From: Actinomycetota bacterium
GTDB lineage: Bacteria > Actinomycetota > Actinomycetes > Streptosporangiales > Streptosporangiaceae
Length of the DNA stretch: 32,564 nt
Direction: 5' to 3'
Assembly: GCA_021324595.1 (NCBI GenBank)
Contig: JAJPIV010000090.1
Span: forward strand, 1-32,564
The notes beneath the pieces were generated by a model, which worked only from the letters and a program-made list of their open reading frames with translations, did not search any database and had not been told where the DNA came from. This document shows, piece by piece, positions 1-7,867 of this stretch. Position 1 is the first letter of the stretch; each line of letters starts with the position of its first letter. A program made the position numbers and the translations under genes.

Positions 1-200
1 GCGCGGCGGCTGGTCCGCGGCCGGCGGCCTCCGCCGGCGCCGGCCGCGCGCGGGCCGCAGGCGCTGCCCTCCCCCGGCAGAACCCCCCCCGGCAGAACCT
101 CCCCCGGCAGAACCTCCCCCGGCAGAACCTCCCCCGGCAGAACCTCCCCGGCAGCCCCCGCCGGGGCGCGCGCGCCGTCCCCGCCCTGCGGCACGGTCAC
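1..200 (-). CDS. Second PH-domain (YdbT-like) membrane protein, N-terminal part
   Basis: Open reading frame running off the left edge, with only about 66 N-terminal residues visible. The GTG at 200-198 overlaps the TGA of the preceding gene in a GTGA overlap, and a GGAG lies 7 nt upstream of it inside that gene, which fixes the start and implies translational coupling. The visible part is low complexity: a Gly/Ala-rich start, five GEVLP-type pentapeptides (residues 18-42), then a Gly/Arg-rich stretch ending TSRR at the window edge. Bacterial PH-domain proteins of the YdbS/YdbT kind usually occur as such pairs, and the second member commonly begins its conserved part shortly after an Arg-rich stretch. 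That identity is inferred from position; no PH fold is visible in this fragment. Confidence 0.6.
   Translation of the reverse strand, partial: MTVPQGGDGARAPAGAAGEVLPGEVLPGEVLPGEVLPGGVLPGEGSACGPRAAGAGGGRRPRTSRR
75..149 (-). repeat. 15-bp tandem repeat encoding GEVLP pentapeptides
   Basis: Five consecutive 15-bp units (minus strand GGGGAGGTTCTGCCG), in frame with the partial PH-protein gene. Four units are identical and the fifth carries one GAG to GGG change (GGVLP). A further partial GE follows. The unit length is a multiple of three, so copy-number changes would keep the frame. Confidence 0.85.
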
Positions 201-712
201 GTGGCATCTCCGGCCGCCTGGCCGGTCGCCACCGCGAGCTGATCGAGCAGGCGGTCGGCCAGCTGCCGGTCGAGGCCGTGGATCCGGACCGGGCCGGCGG
301 CCGACGCGGTCGTCGCGGTCACGTTCGCCAGGCCGAACATCCTCTCGCCGAACGACCGGTGGCTGTCGATCGTCTGGATCCTGCTGATCGGCGCGATCCG
401 CCAGCGCACCGAGAACCACCCGGACCGGGTGTACAGCGCCCGGTCGGTCACCTCCCAGCGGTGAACGCGGTACCTCCAGCGGGGCATGACCACCGCCCAC
501 GCCCCGAGCACCGCGACCGTCACGGTGACCCCCGCGGTCCAGGCGCCCGACCATCCGGCCGCCGCTCCGGCCGCGGCCTCCGCGGCCACGATCACCATGC
601 CGCTCAGCGCCGCGCGGGCCGTCCAGTAGGTGATCGCCCGCCGGCTGACCCGGTTCGCCGGCTCGCGCAGTCCGGGCACCGCCCGGTTCGCGCCCGCACT
701 GTCGGTGGTCAT
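197..712 (-). CDS. PH domain-containing membrane protein (YdbS/bPH2 family)
   Basis: A 171-residue protein with a short polar N-terminus, two hydrophobic segments (about residues 28-50 and 55-76), and a C-terminal bacterial PH2-type domain from about residue 80. The typical patterns are WEVTDRALYTRSGWF, then RIAPISRIQTID and a FGLANVTATTAS stretch. The family (YdbS and relatives) is membrane anchored with the PH-like domain in the cytoplasm; its biochemical role is poorly defined, although Bacillus YdbST proteins are linked to resistance to peptide toxins. The stop codon overlaps the start of the next gene (GTGA), so the two form a coupled pair. The start ATG at 712 has no good ribosome-binding site but sits six bases after a CACCCT hexamer, so a leaderless mRNA is possible. 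Confidence 0.85.
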   Translation of the reverse strand: MTTDSAGANRAVPGLREPANRVSRRAITYWTARAALSGMVIVAAEAAAGAAAGWSGAWTAGVTVTVAVLGAWAVVMPRWRYRVHRWEVTDRALYTRSGWFSVRWRIAPISRIQTIDSHRSFGERMFGLANVTATTASAAGPVRIHGLDRQLADRLLDQLAVATGQAAGDAT

Positions 713-718
713 TTCTTT

Positions 719-724
719 AGGGTG
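719..724 (-). promoter_or_regulatory. Possible -10 element for leaderless PH-domain gene
   Basis: CACCCT lies exactly six bases before the ATG at 712. It keeps only the A and final T of the TANNNT -10 consensus, with no recognisable -35. It is listed because the same spacing recurs before six other genes in the window. Confidence 0.3.
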
Positions 725-814
725 CCATCTCAGCGCAACTGGCCAGCCCGCGCCGCCCCGTCCCGGCCTGGCCGCCCCATCCCGCCGGACCCTTCGCCGT
801 CCGGGGCGCCGCGC

Positions 815-2052
815 CTAGCTGCCCTGGCGCCAGGAGTCCAGGTACTCCCGCTGGGCGGGGGTGAGGCGGTCGATCCGCGCGCCGAGCGTCGCCAGAGTGA
901 GGCGGGCGACCTCGGCATCGATGCCCGGCGGCATCGGGTGGACGCCCGGGCCCAGCTCGCCGTCCTGGCGGAGCAGCCACGCCAGCGCCATCGCCTGCAC
1001 CGCGAACGACAGGTCCATCACCGCGGCCGGATTCCCCTCGGCGGCGATCAGGTTGACCACCCGCCCCTCGGCGAGCAGGACCAGCCGGCGCCCGTCGGCG
1101 AGCACGTACTCGTCGGCATGCGGCCGGATCCCGCGGCGCACCGTCGCGGCGCCCGCGGCGAGCGCCCGCACGTCGATCTCCACGTCGAAGTGGCCGGCGT
1201 TGGCGAGCACCGCGCCGTCGGGCATGAGCGCCAGGTGCTGCGCGGTGATCACGTCGCGGGATCCGGTGGCCGTGACGAACACGTCACCTTGCGGGGCCGC
1301 GTCGGCCATGGGCATCACCCGGTGGCCGCGCATCAGCGCGGCGAGCGCCCGGACCGGGTCGATCTCGGTCACGATCACGTGAGCGCCGAGCCCCGAGGCG
1401 CGCTCTGCGATCGCCGCGCCGCACGGCCCGTAGCCGGCCACGACGACGGTCTTGCCGGCCAGCAGCATGTTGGTGGCGCGGAGCAGGCCGTCGATCACCG
1501 ACTGGCTGGTGCCGTAGCCGTTGTCGAACATCCGCCTCGTCAGCGAGGTGTCCGCGGCGACCACGGGGAACGCGAGCGCCCCCTCGGCCGCCATCCGGCG
1601 GAGCCTGACCACGCCGGTGGCGGTGGACTCGCAGCCGCCGGCCACCCCGGGCAGCAGGTCGGCGCGCTCGGCGTGCAGCGTGTTCAGCAGGTCGCCGCCG
1701 TCGTCGATGACCAGGTCCGGAGTCTCCTCCAGGACCTGGTGCAGGTGGGCGTAGTAGGTCTCGCGGTCCACTCCGGACCGGGCGTGCACGCGCACCCCCG
1801 GCCGGCTCGCCAGGGCCGCGGCGATGTCGTCCTGGGTGGACAGCGGATTCGACGCCGCCAGCCGGACCTGCCCGCCGCCCGCGGTGATCACCTCGGCCAG
1901 CACGGCGGTCTCCGGGGTGACGTGCAGGCACGCGGCGACCGTGCGCCCGGCGAACGGCTGCGTCGCCGCGTACTCCTCGCGCAGCAGCCCCAGCACGGGC
2001 ATCGCCCGGCGCGCCCAGTCGATCCTGGCCAGCCCCGCCGGGTCGGCGCTCA

Positions 2053-2053
<1 letters not shown>
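815..2053 (-). CDS. Adenosylhomocysteinase-like paralogue with altered active site
   Basis: A 412-residue member of the S-adenosylhomocysteine hydrolase family, of the short archaeal/Thermotoga type: it lacks the insertion of mesophilic enzymes and the C-terminal KxDHYRY segment, ending YLDSWRQGS instead. The Rossmann motif GYGPCG (208-212) and the DDGGD motif (117-121) are present. Aligned without gaps to its neighbour, several active-site positions differ: the catalytic lysine (human K186) is Arg173, the glutamate equivalent to human E156 is Ser143, the middle Thr of the NAD-contacting TTT is Ala145, and the conserved asparagines before the lysine are also replaced. The FDN motif (176-178) is kept. 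Its start overlaps the stop of the canonical ahcY by one base (TGATG), so it is co-translated. Function is uncertain: hydrolase with modified specificity (S-inosylhomocysteine hydrolysis is known for archaeal relatives), or a regulatory subunit. Confidence 0.85.
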
Positions 2054-3498
<1,445 letters not shown>

Positions 3499-3590
3499 CT
3501 GCGCTCCTGCCTGCCGGGGACTGGTCCCGACGATACGTTCACCGGCCCGCTCGGCGCAGCGGCCAGGGGATGTTCCTGACGAAAGATTGT

Positions 3591-3596
3591 TAGAAT
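3591..3596 (+). promoter_or_regulatory. -10 element TAGAAT for leaderless merR
   Basis: TAGAAT matches the actinobacterial TANNNT -10 consensus and lies exactly six bases before the GTG at 3603, so transcription would begin on the start codon. There is no convincing -35, as is common for leaderless promoters. The ATG at 3597 would then lie upstream of the transcription start and be unusable. Confidence 0.6.
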
Positions 3597-3602
3597 ATGC
3601 GC

Positions 3603-4055
3603 GTGCGGATCACCGAAGCGTCCCGGCGCCTGGGGATCTCCGCCCGGATGCTCCGCTACCGCGAGGCTCTCGGCTTGCTCCCCGCCGTCCGCGCCCCGCG
3701 TCTGCCGCCGAGCCGGCACCGCCGGTTCGGCCAGCCCGACCTCGATGCGGTCTCGCTCGGCCTGGCGATCGAGCGGCGTTACGACATCAGCCCGGCGGCG
3801 CTCGCGTTCGCGCTGCGGGTGCTCGCCGATCCGGCCGCCCGCGCCGAGGTCGCCGAGTTCGGCCAGCGGATCGGCAGGATCCGGCCGCTTCCGGCGATGG
3901 CGATGGACTTCGAGAAGGAGCGCGCGCTGCGCCTGCTCGCCAGCCCGCCCGGCGCGCCGGCGGGTCCCGGCGCGCGGCAGCCCGGGGCCGGGCAGCCCGG
4001 GACGGTTCCGGCAGCTACTTCTTCCGCCGGGCGGCGCGCACCGACGGCTCGCTGA
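3603..4055 (+). CDS. MerR family transcriptional regulator
   Basis: About 150 residues. The N-terminus carries a MerR winged helix: [20 protein letters not shown] (helix-turn-helix, residues 2-21), then LGLL and [10 protein letters not shown] in the wing, with a short helical segment to about residue 120. There is no cysteine, so a thiol- or metal-sensing MerR is unlikely; the C-terminus is a short Pro/Gly/Ala tail rather than a defined effector domain. I prefer GTG 3603 over ATG 3597 because TAGAAT ends six bases before it and the protein then begins (M)RITEA, usual for the family. It diverges from ahcY, which it could regulate (inference from position only). Its last 41 bases overlap the end of the convergent CDF transporter gene. 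Confidence 0.85.
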   Translation: MRITEASRRLGISARMLRYREALGLLPAVRAPRLPPSRHRRFGQPDLDAVSLGLAIERRYDISPAALAFALRVLADPAARAEVAEFGQRIGRIRPLPAMAMDFEKERALRLLASPPGAPAGPGARQPGAGQPGTVPAATSSAGRRAPTAR

Positions 4056-4983
4056 CGTCGAGCCGGGTTGGCTGGTACAGGTCGGGCTCGAGGAAGATCA
4101 GCGTCGCGATCGGCACGGCTGCCCGGATCCGCCGCTCGGCGGCATCGATCGCGGCCGCGATGCTCGCCGCGGTGTCGGCCGGGCGCACCGCGACCTTCGC
4201 GGCGACCAGCAGCGACTCCGGGCCGATGTGCAGGGTCCGCAGGTGGATGACGCGCTCGATCCCGGGCCCGGCCTCGATCGCCGCCACGATCGCCCGCTGC
4301 GCCTCCGGGCTCGCCGCCTCGCCGACGAGCAGGCTCTTCATCTCCGCGGCCAGCACCACCGCGACGGCGCCGAGGAGCGCGCCGATCGCGAGGGAGCCCG
4401 CTCCGTCCCAGCGGCCGTCCCCGGTCACGGTCGTCACGACCAGCGCGATGACCGCGAAGGCCAGCCCGGTCAGCGCGGCGAGGTCCTCCAGCAGCACCGC
4501 CGGCAGCTCGGGCGCCTTCGCGTGCCTGATGAACGCGCGCCAGCTCGCCCGCCCGCGGGTGGCGTTCGATTCCCTGATGGCGGTGCGGAACGAGAACGCC
4601 TCGAGCCCCACCGCCACCCCCAGCACGACGAAGCCGACGACCGGGGACGCGAGGCGCTCGGGATGCGCGATCCGGTGGACGCCCTCGTACACCGAGAACA
4701 CGGCGCCGGCGACGAACAGCACGACCGCGACTACGAACGCGTACACGTACCGCTCGGCCCCGAACCCGAACTGGTGCTCCTCCGTCTCCCCGCGCCTGGC
4801 CCGGCTCCGGCCGATGATCAGCAGGACCTGGTTGCCCGAGTCGGCGACCGAGTGGACCGACTCCGCGAGCAGCGACGCCGAGCCGGTGACGGCGAACGCG
4901 GCGAACTTCGTCGCCGCGATGCCCAGGTTCGCGGCGAGCGCCGCGAGCACGGCACGCGGGCTGCTCGCGTGGTCCGGGCTCAT
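4015..4983 (-). CDS. Cation diffusion facilitator family transporter
   Basis: A 322-residue inner-membrane protein of the CDF family, which exports divalent cations (Zn, Mn, Fe) in exchange for protons. The second membrane segment holds the first metal-site half as H44xxxD48 in ESVHSVADSGNQ. The later membrane segment reads LLEDLAALTG (164-173) and lacks the second HxxxD of zinc/iron CDFs, as in the SLC30A9-like branch. A soluble C-terminal ferredoxin-like domain follows from about residue 215 and the protein ends in a basic ARRKK tail. It lies 21 bases downstream of the Trm112-like gene, probably in one transcript with manB. In many actinobacteria a sugar-isomerase (SIS) gene sits at this place; none is present here. 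Substrate cannot be told from sequence. Confidence 0.92.
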   Translation of the reverse strand: MSPDHASSPRAVLAALAANLGIAATKFAAFAVTGSASLLAESVHSVADSGNQVLLIIGRSRARRGETEEHQFGFGAERYVYAFVVAVVLFVAGAVFSVYEGVHRIAHPERLASPVVGFVVLGVAVGLEAFSFRTAIRESNATRGRASWRAFIRHAKAPELPAVLLEDLAALTGLAFAVIALVVTTVTGDGRWDGAGSLAIGALLGAVAVVLAAEMKSLLVGEAASPEAQRAIVAAIEAGPGIERVIHLRTLHIGPESLLVAAKVAVRPADTAASIAAAIDAAERRIRAAVPIATLIFLEPDLYQPTRLDVSEPSVRAARRKK

Positions 4984-5004
4984 CGCGCGGCGCGGCCGGG
5001 GCGG

Positions 5005-5187
5005 CTAGCCGGCCGCCGGGTCGCGCGCCTCGCTGACCAGCAGCACCGGGATGTCGTCGCGGACCGGGTACGCCAGGCCGCATCCGTCGCCGGTGCAGAC
5101 GAGCTCCTCGGCCGCGTCGTCCGCCCGCAGCGGCGCATGGCACTTGGGGCAGGCGAGGATCTCCAGCAGCCAGTCTTCAAGCTTCAC
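5005..5187 (-). CDS. Trm112 family protein (UPF0434)
   Basis: A 60-residue zinc-ribbon-like protein with the family pattern [14 protein letters not shown], then a second CxxxxC (CTGDGC) and [11 protein letters not shown] near the end. Eukaryotic and archaeal Trm112 stabilises methyltransferases; the bacterial role is not well established. The GTG start is preceded by GGGAG at six bases. The gene lies between manB (21 bp upstream) and the CDF transporter, in a conserved actinobacterial order. Confidence 0.93.
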   Translation of the reverse strand: MKLEDWLLEILACPKCHAPLRADDAAEELVCTGDGCGLAYPVRDDIPVLLVSEARDPAAG

Positions 5188-5208
5188 GGCACTCTCCCAC
5201 GCGATCGG

Positions 5209-6561
5209 CTAGGCGAAGTCACGCACCAGGCGCAGGACCTCGTCAGTCACCTTAGCCGTCGTCGCGGCGTCGCCCGCCTCGACGTTGAGCCGCAGCAGCG
5301 GCTCGGTGTTGGACGGGCGCACGTTGAACCACCAGTCCGGGCCCGTGATCGTCAGGCCGTCGAGATCGTCCGCGGTGACGCCCGGGCGGGACGTGAACAC
5401 CTCGCGGACCCGCGCCAGGGCGGCCGCCTGGTCCCGCACCTGGCTGTTGATCTCCCCGGAGGGCACGTACCGGGAGTAGCGCTCCAGCAGCCGGGAGAGC
5501 GGGTCGTCCTGGCCGCCGAGGGCCGCCAGGACGTGCAGCGCAGCCAGCATCCCCGAGTCGGCGTACCAGAAGTCCCTGAAGTAGAAGTGGCCGGAGTGCT
5601 CGCCCCCGAAGATCGCGCCGCGCTCGGCCATCACCGCCTTGATGAACGAGTGGCCCACGCGGGTGCGCACCGGGACCCCCCCGTGCTCGGCGACGATCTC
5701 GGGAACCGCGCGCGAGGTGATCAGATTGTGGATGATCGTAGCCCCGGGCTCGCGGGCCAGCTCGCGCACGGCGATCAGCGCGGTGAGCGCCGACGGGGAG
5801 ACGATGTGCCCCCGCTCGTCGATCACGAAGCAGCGATCGGCGTCCCCGTCGAACGCCAGGCCGGCGTCCGCCGACGTGTCGATCACCGCCCGCCGCAGGT
5901 CCTCCAGGTTCGCCGGGTCGATCGGGTTGGCCTCGTGATGGGGGAACGAGCCGTCCAGCTCGAAGTAGAGCGGCACGATCTCGACCGGCAGCCCCTCGAA
6001 CACCTTCGGCACCGTATGGCCGGCCATCCCGTTGCCCGCGTCCACGGCGACCTTGAGCGGCCTGATCCCGGACAGGTCCACCAGCCGCCTGAGGCAGGAG
6101 GCGTAGCCGGCGAGCAGGTCCCGGCGGGTGACCGTGCCCGGCCGGGCGGCCTTCGCCGCGACGCCGCCGGCCGCCATCTCGCGCAGCTCGGCCAGGCCGC
6201 TGTCCTGGCCGACCGGGCGCGCGCCGTCCCGGCACAGCTTGATCCCGTTGTAGGCCGCCGGGTTGTGGCTGGCGGTGATCATGGCGCCGGGGACGCCCAG
6301 GCTGCCGCTGGCGTAGTAGAGCATGTCGGTGGAGCCGAGCCCGCCGTCGATGACGTCGGCGCCAGCCGAGGTCACCCCCCGCGCGAGCGCCGCGGCGAGC
6401 GGCGGCGACGAGGTGCGCATGTCGTGGACGATCACGATCGAGCGCGCCCGCGTCAGCGTGGCGAACGCCGCGCCCACGGCCTCCGCGACTCCCTCGTCCA
6501 GCTCCTCGGGGACGTGGCCGCGGATGTCATAGGCCTTGAAGATCTTCTCGTAGTCGGCCAC
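5209..6561 (-). CDS. manB: Phosphomannomutase/phosphoglucomutase
   Basis: A 450-residue cytosolic alpha-D-phosphohexomutase that interconverts mannose-6-phosphate and mannose-1-phosphate (and often the glucose phosphates), feeding GDP-mannose for cell-envelope glycans. The four family signatures are in order: TASHNP with catalytic Ser98, the Mg-binding DGDADR (238-243), the sugar-binding GEHSGH (320-325), and the phosphate-binding RPSNTEP near the C-terminus. The GTG at 6561 follows AGAGG at seven bases. A plausible partner is the nucleotidyltransferase gene at 21551-22651, which would use the mannose-1-phosphate product. Confidence 0.95.
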   Translation of the reverse strand: MADYEKIFKAYDIRGHVPEELDEGVAEAVGAAFATLTRARSIVIVHDMRTSSPPLAAALARGVTSAGADVIDGGLGSTDMLYYASGSLGVPGAMITASHNPAAYNGIKLCRDGARPVGQDSGLAELREMAAGGVAAKAARPGTVTRRDLLAGYASCLRRLVDLSGIRPLKVAVDAGNGMAGHTVPKVFEGLPVEIVPLYFELDGSFPHHEANPIDPANLEDLRRAVIDTSADAGLAFDGDADRCFVIDERGHIVSPSALTALIAVRELAREPGATIIHNLITSRAVPEIVAEHGGVPVRTRVGHSFIKAVMAERGAIFGGEHSGHFYFRDFWYADSGMLAALHVLAALGGQDDPLSRLLERYSRYVPSGEINSQVRDQAAALARVREVFTSRPGVTADDLDGLTITGPDWWFNVRPSNTEPLLRLNVEAGDAATTAKVTDEVLRLVRDFA

Positions 6562-6648
6562 TCGCCTGCCTCTTCCCGCCGGCTCCCGCCGGCACCCCGC
6601 GGGCCGGCTCCGCCTCCACCCGTCGGAAGACTACCCGGCTGGCCCGGC

Positions 6649-7026
6649 CTACTCCCGCCTGCCTCGCTCGGGTGGCGCCGAGCGCAGCACCCGCAGGTGC
6701 CCCCGCCGGCCGACCTCGACGCCCTGCCCGACCGGCTCGGCCCCGGGGCCGGGCCGGGCCGGGCTCGTCGCCTCCCGCACCGCGTTGGCCAGGGCCTCCA
6801 GGTCGTCGCACGCCGCCTCGTGGCTGGGGCCGAGCGGCAGCCGCACGATGTCCCACCCGCGCGGCGCGGTGAGCCGGTCGGCGTGCTCGCCGCACAGGTC
6901 GTAGCAGTGCGGCTCGACGAACGCGGCGAGCGGCCCGAGGACCGCCGTGGAGTCCCGGTACACGTAGGTCAGCGTGCACACGGCATCCCGCCTGCAGGCC
7001 GGCCGAGAGCAGCGGCGAGAACTCAA
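6649..7026 (-). CDS. DUF3499 family protein
   Basis: About 125 residues, beginning SSRRCSRPACRRDAV and continuing TLTYVYRDSTAVLGPLA, then HCYDLCGEHADRLTAPRGW, the hallmark of the actinobacterial DUF3499 family. Cysteine pairs (CSRPAC, CYDLC) suggest a small metal-binding domain; no function is known. The frame stays open further upstream, but the conserved sequence starts at the TTG at 7026, which has GAGGTGAG just upstream, so I place the start there. The C-terminal 40 residues are Gly/Arg/Pro-rich. It is divergent from the metallopeptidase-family gene and 87 bp upstream of manB, an order conserved in Streptomyces. Confidence 0.82.
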   Translation of the reverse strand: MSSRRCSRPACRRDAVCTLTYVYRDSTAVLGPLAAFVEPHCYDLCGEHADRLTAPRGWDIVRLPLGPSHEAACDDLEALANAVREATSPARPGPGAEPVGQGVEVGRRGHLRVLRSAPPERGRRE

Positions 7027-7346
7027 CGGCTCACCTCGCTCACACCCCTGATCCCGGGCGCCGGCCCGGGCCGGGCCGTCGCCCGCCGCGGTCCGCCGGC
7101 CGCGGGCCCGCGCACTTGGCTCACAAGGGCTGACCGTACCGGTAGCCCGGCAGCTAACGCCATCACCCGGGGCACTCTGCACGATCGTGTCTCGCCTGCC
7201 GGGGCAGGCGGGGGAACCCGGTCAACCGTCCCGTCCAGGGCCTGCGCCGGCACCCGCCACGGGCGGCCGTGCCGGCCCGGCGCCACCTCGGCCGGGCCGG
7301 CACGGCCGCTCGCCACCTCCGCCGGCCCGTACTACCCTGGGTGAAT
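7027..7346. other. Divergent intergenic region with inverted repeats
   Basis: A 320-bp region between the DUF3499 gene (minus) and the metallopeptidase-family gene (plus). It has no convincing gene. It holds a perfect 8-bp inverted repeat with a 2-bp centre at 7193-7210 (CGCCTGCC-GG-GGCAGGCG), a short ACGATCGT palindrome around 7181, and the large inverted repeat listed separately. A TACCCT at 7333-7338 is a possible -10 for the plus-strand gene, eight bases before its ATG. Confidence 0.6.
7264..7308. repeat. 18-bp perfect inverted repeat with 9-nt loop
   Basis: CGGCCGTGCCGGCCCGGC at 7264-7281 is exactly complementary to 7291-7308, with a 9-nt loop containing CCACCTC. The sequence CGCCACCTC recurs just after the second arm. 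It lies 38 bp before the metallopeptidase-family ATG. It may be a protein-binding site or DNA structure; there is no T-tract for a terminator on either strand. Confidence 0.75.
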
Positions 7347-7838
7347 ATGCGCCAGGCAACGGACCGCCCGAGAGCCGCCGCGAGGATCCGCAGGCGGGAC
7401 CGGCACGGGCGCGGCCTGCGCGGGCCGCTCGCGCCGGCGGGTTCTCCGCTGCACCGGAGCCGGGCCGAGCGCTTCGACGACCTGGTCCTGCAGGCGGTGG
7501 CCCAGCTGGAGCCGCGCTGGGAGGCTGAGCTGTCCGGCGTGGAGTTCGCGGTCGAGGAGGTGCCGAGCGCGGACCTGCCCGGCGAGCCTGCCGTGCCCTT
7601 CGGCGACGATCCGGTGCCGCTGGCCAGGCTGGATCCCGCCTGGCCCGATCCGGGCGATCCGGCCAATCCCGCCCGTCCGGCCAGGATCGTGCTGTACCGC
7701 CGTCCGCTGCTCGCGCGCGCCGACGGGGAGGAGGACCTCAGCGAGCTCGTCCTCGACGTCGTCGTCGAGGAGTTCGCCCGCCTCCTCGGCCTGGACCCGC
7801 AGGTGGTGGACCCCGGCTACCCCGCCGACGACGACTGA
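7347..7838 (+). CDS. Metallopeptidase-family (DUF1025-like) protein with lost zinc motif
   Basis: A 163-residue protein with a basic N-terminus RRRDRHGRGLRGPLAP, a conserved SRAERFDDLVLQAVAQL segment, FAVEEVP, ARIVLYRRP and a final VVVEEFARLLGLDP. The family fold is a small zincin whose active members carry VHEIAHHFG. Here the aligned stretch is VVEEFARLLG, so both zinc-binding histidines are missing and proteolysis is not expected. Proteins of this degenerate kind sit next to DUF3499 in other actinobacteria, so the loss appears lineage-wide rather than a local mutation. The ATG at 7347 is chosen; an in-frame GTG two codons earlier is an alternative. Its end is 29 bp from the convergent DUF5719 gene. 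Confidence 0.8.
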   Translation: MRQATDRPRAAARIRRRDRHGRGLRGPLAPAGSPLHRSRAERFDDLVLQAVAQLEPRWEAELSGVEFAVEEVPSADLPGEPAVPFGDDPVPLARLDPAWPDPGDPANPARPARIVLYRRPLLARADGEEDLSELVLDVVVEEFARLLGLDPQVVDPGYPADDD

Positions 7839-7865
7839 CCCGGCCGCCGGGCCCCCGGACCGGGT
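7838..7865. terminator. Weak hairpin between convergent genes
   Basis: ACCCGG (7838-7843) and CCGGGT (7860-7865) can pair around a GC-rich interior immediately after the metallopeptidase-family stop and before the DUF5719 stop. There is no T-tract and GC-rich DNA pairs easily, so this is only a candidate bidirectional terminator. Confidence 0.2.
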
Positions 7866-7867
7866 GG

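Noticed and set aside
3499-3602. SAH or SAM riboswitch upstream of ahcY
   Set aside because: Only about 100 bp separate ahcY from merR and I see no conserved riboswitch core or stem arrangement.
3745-7344. 1199-residue plus-strand ORF opposite the CDF, Trm112-like and manB genes
   Set aside because: Antisense shadow of well-identified genes; low-complexity translation.
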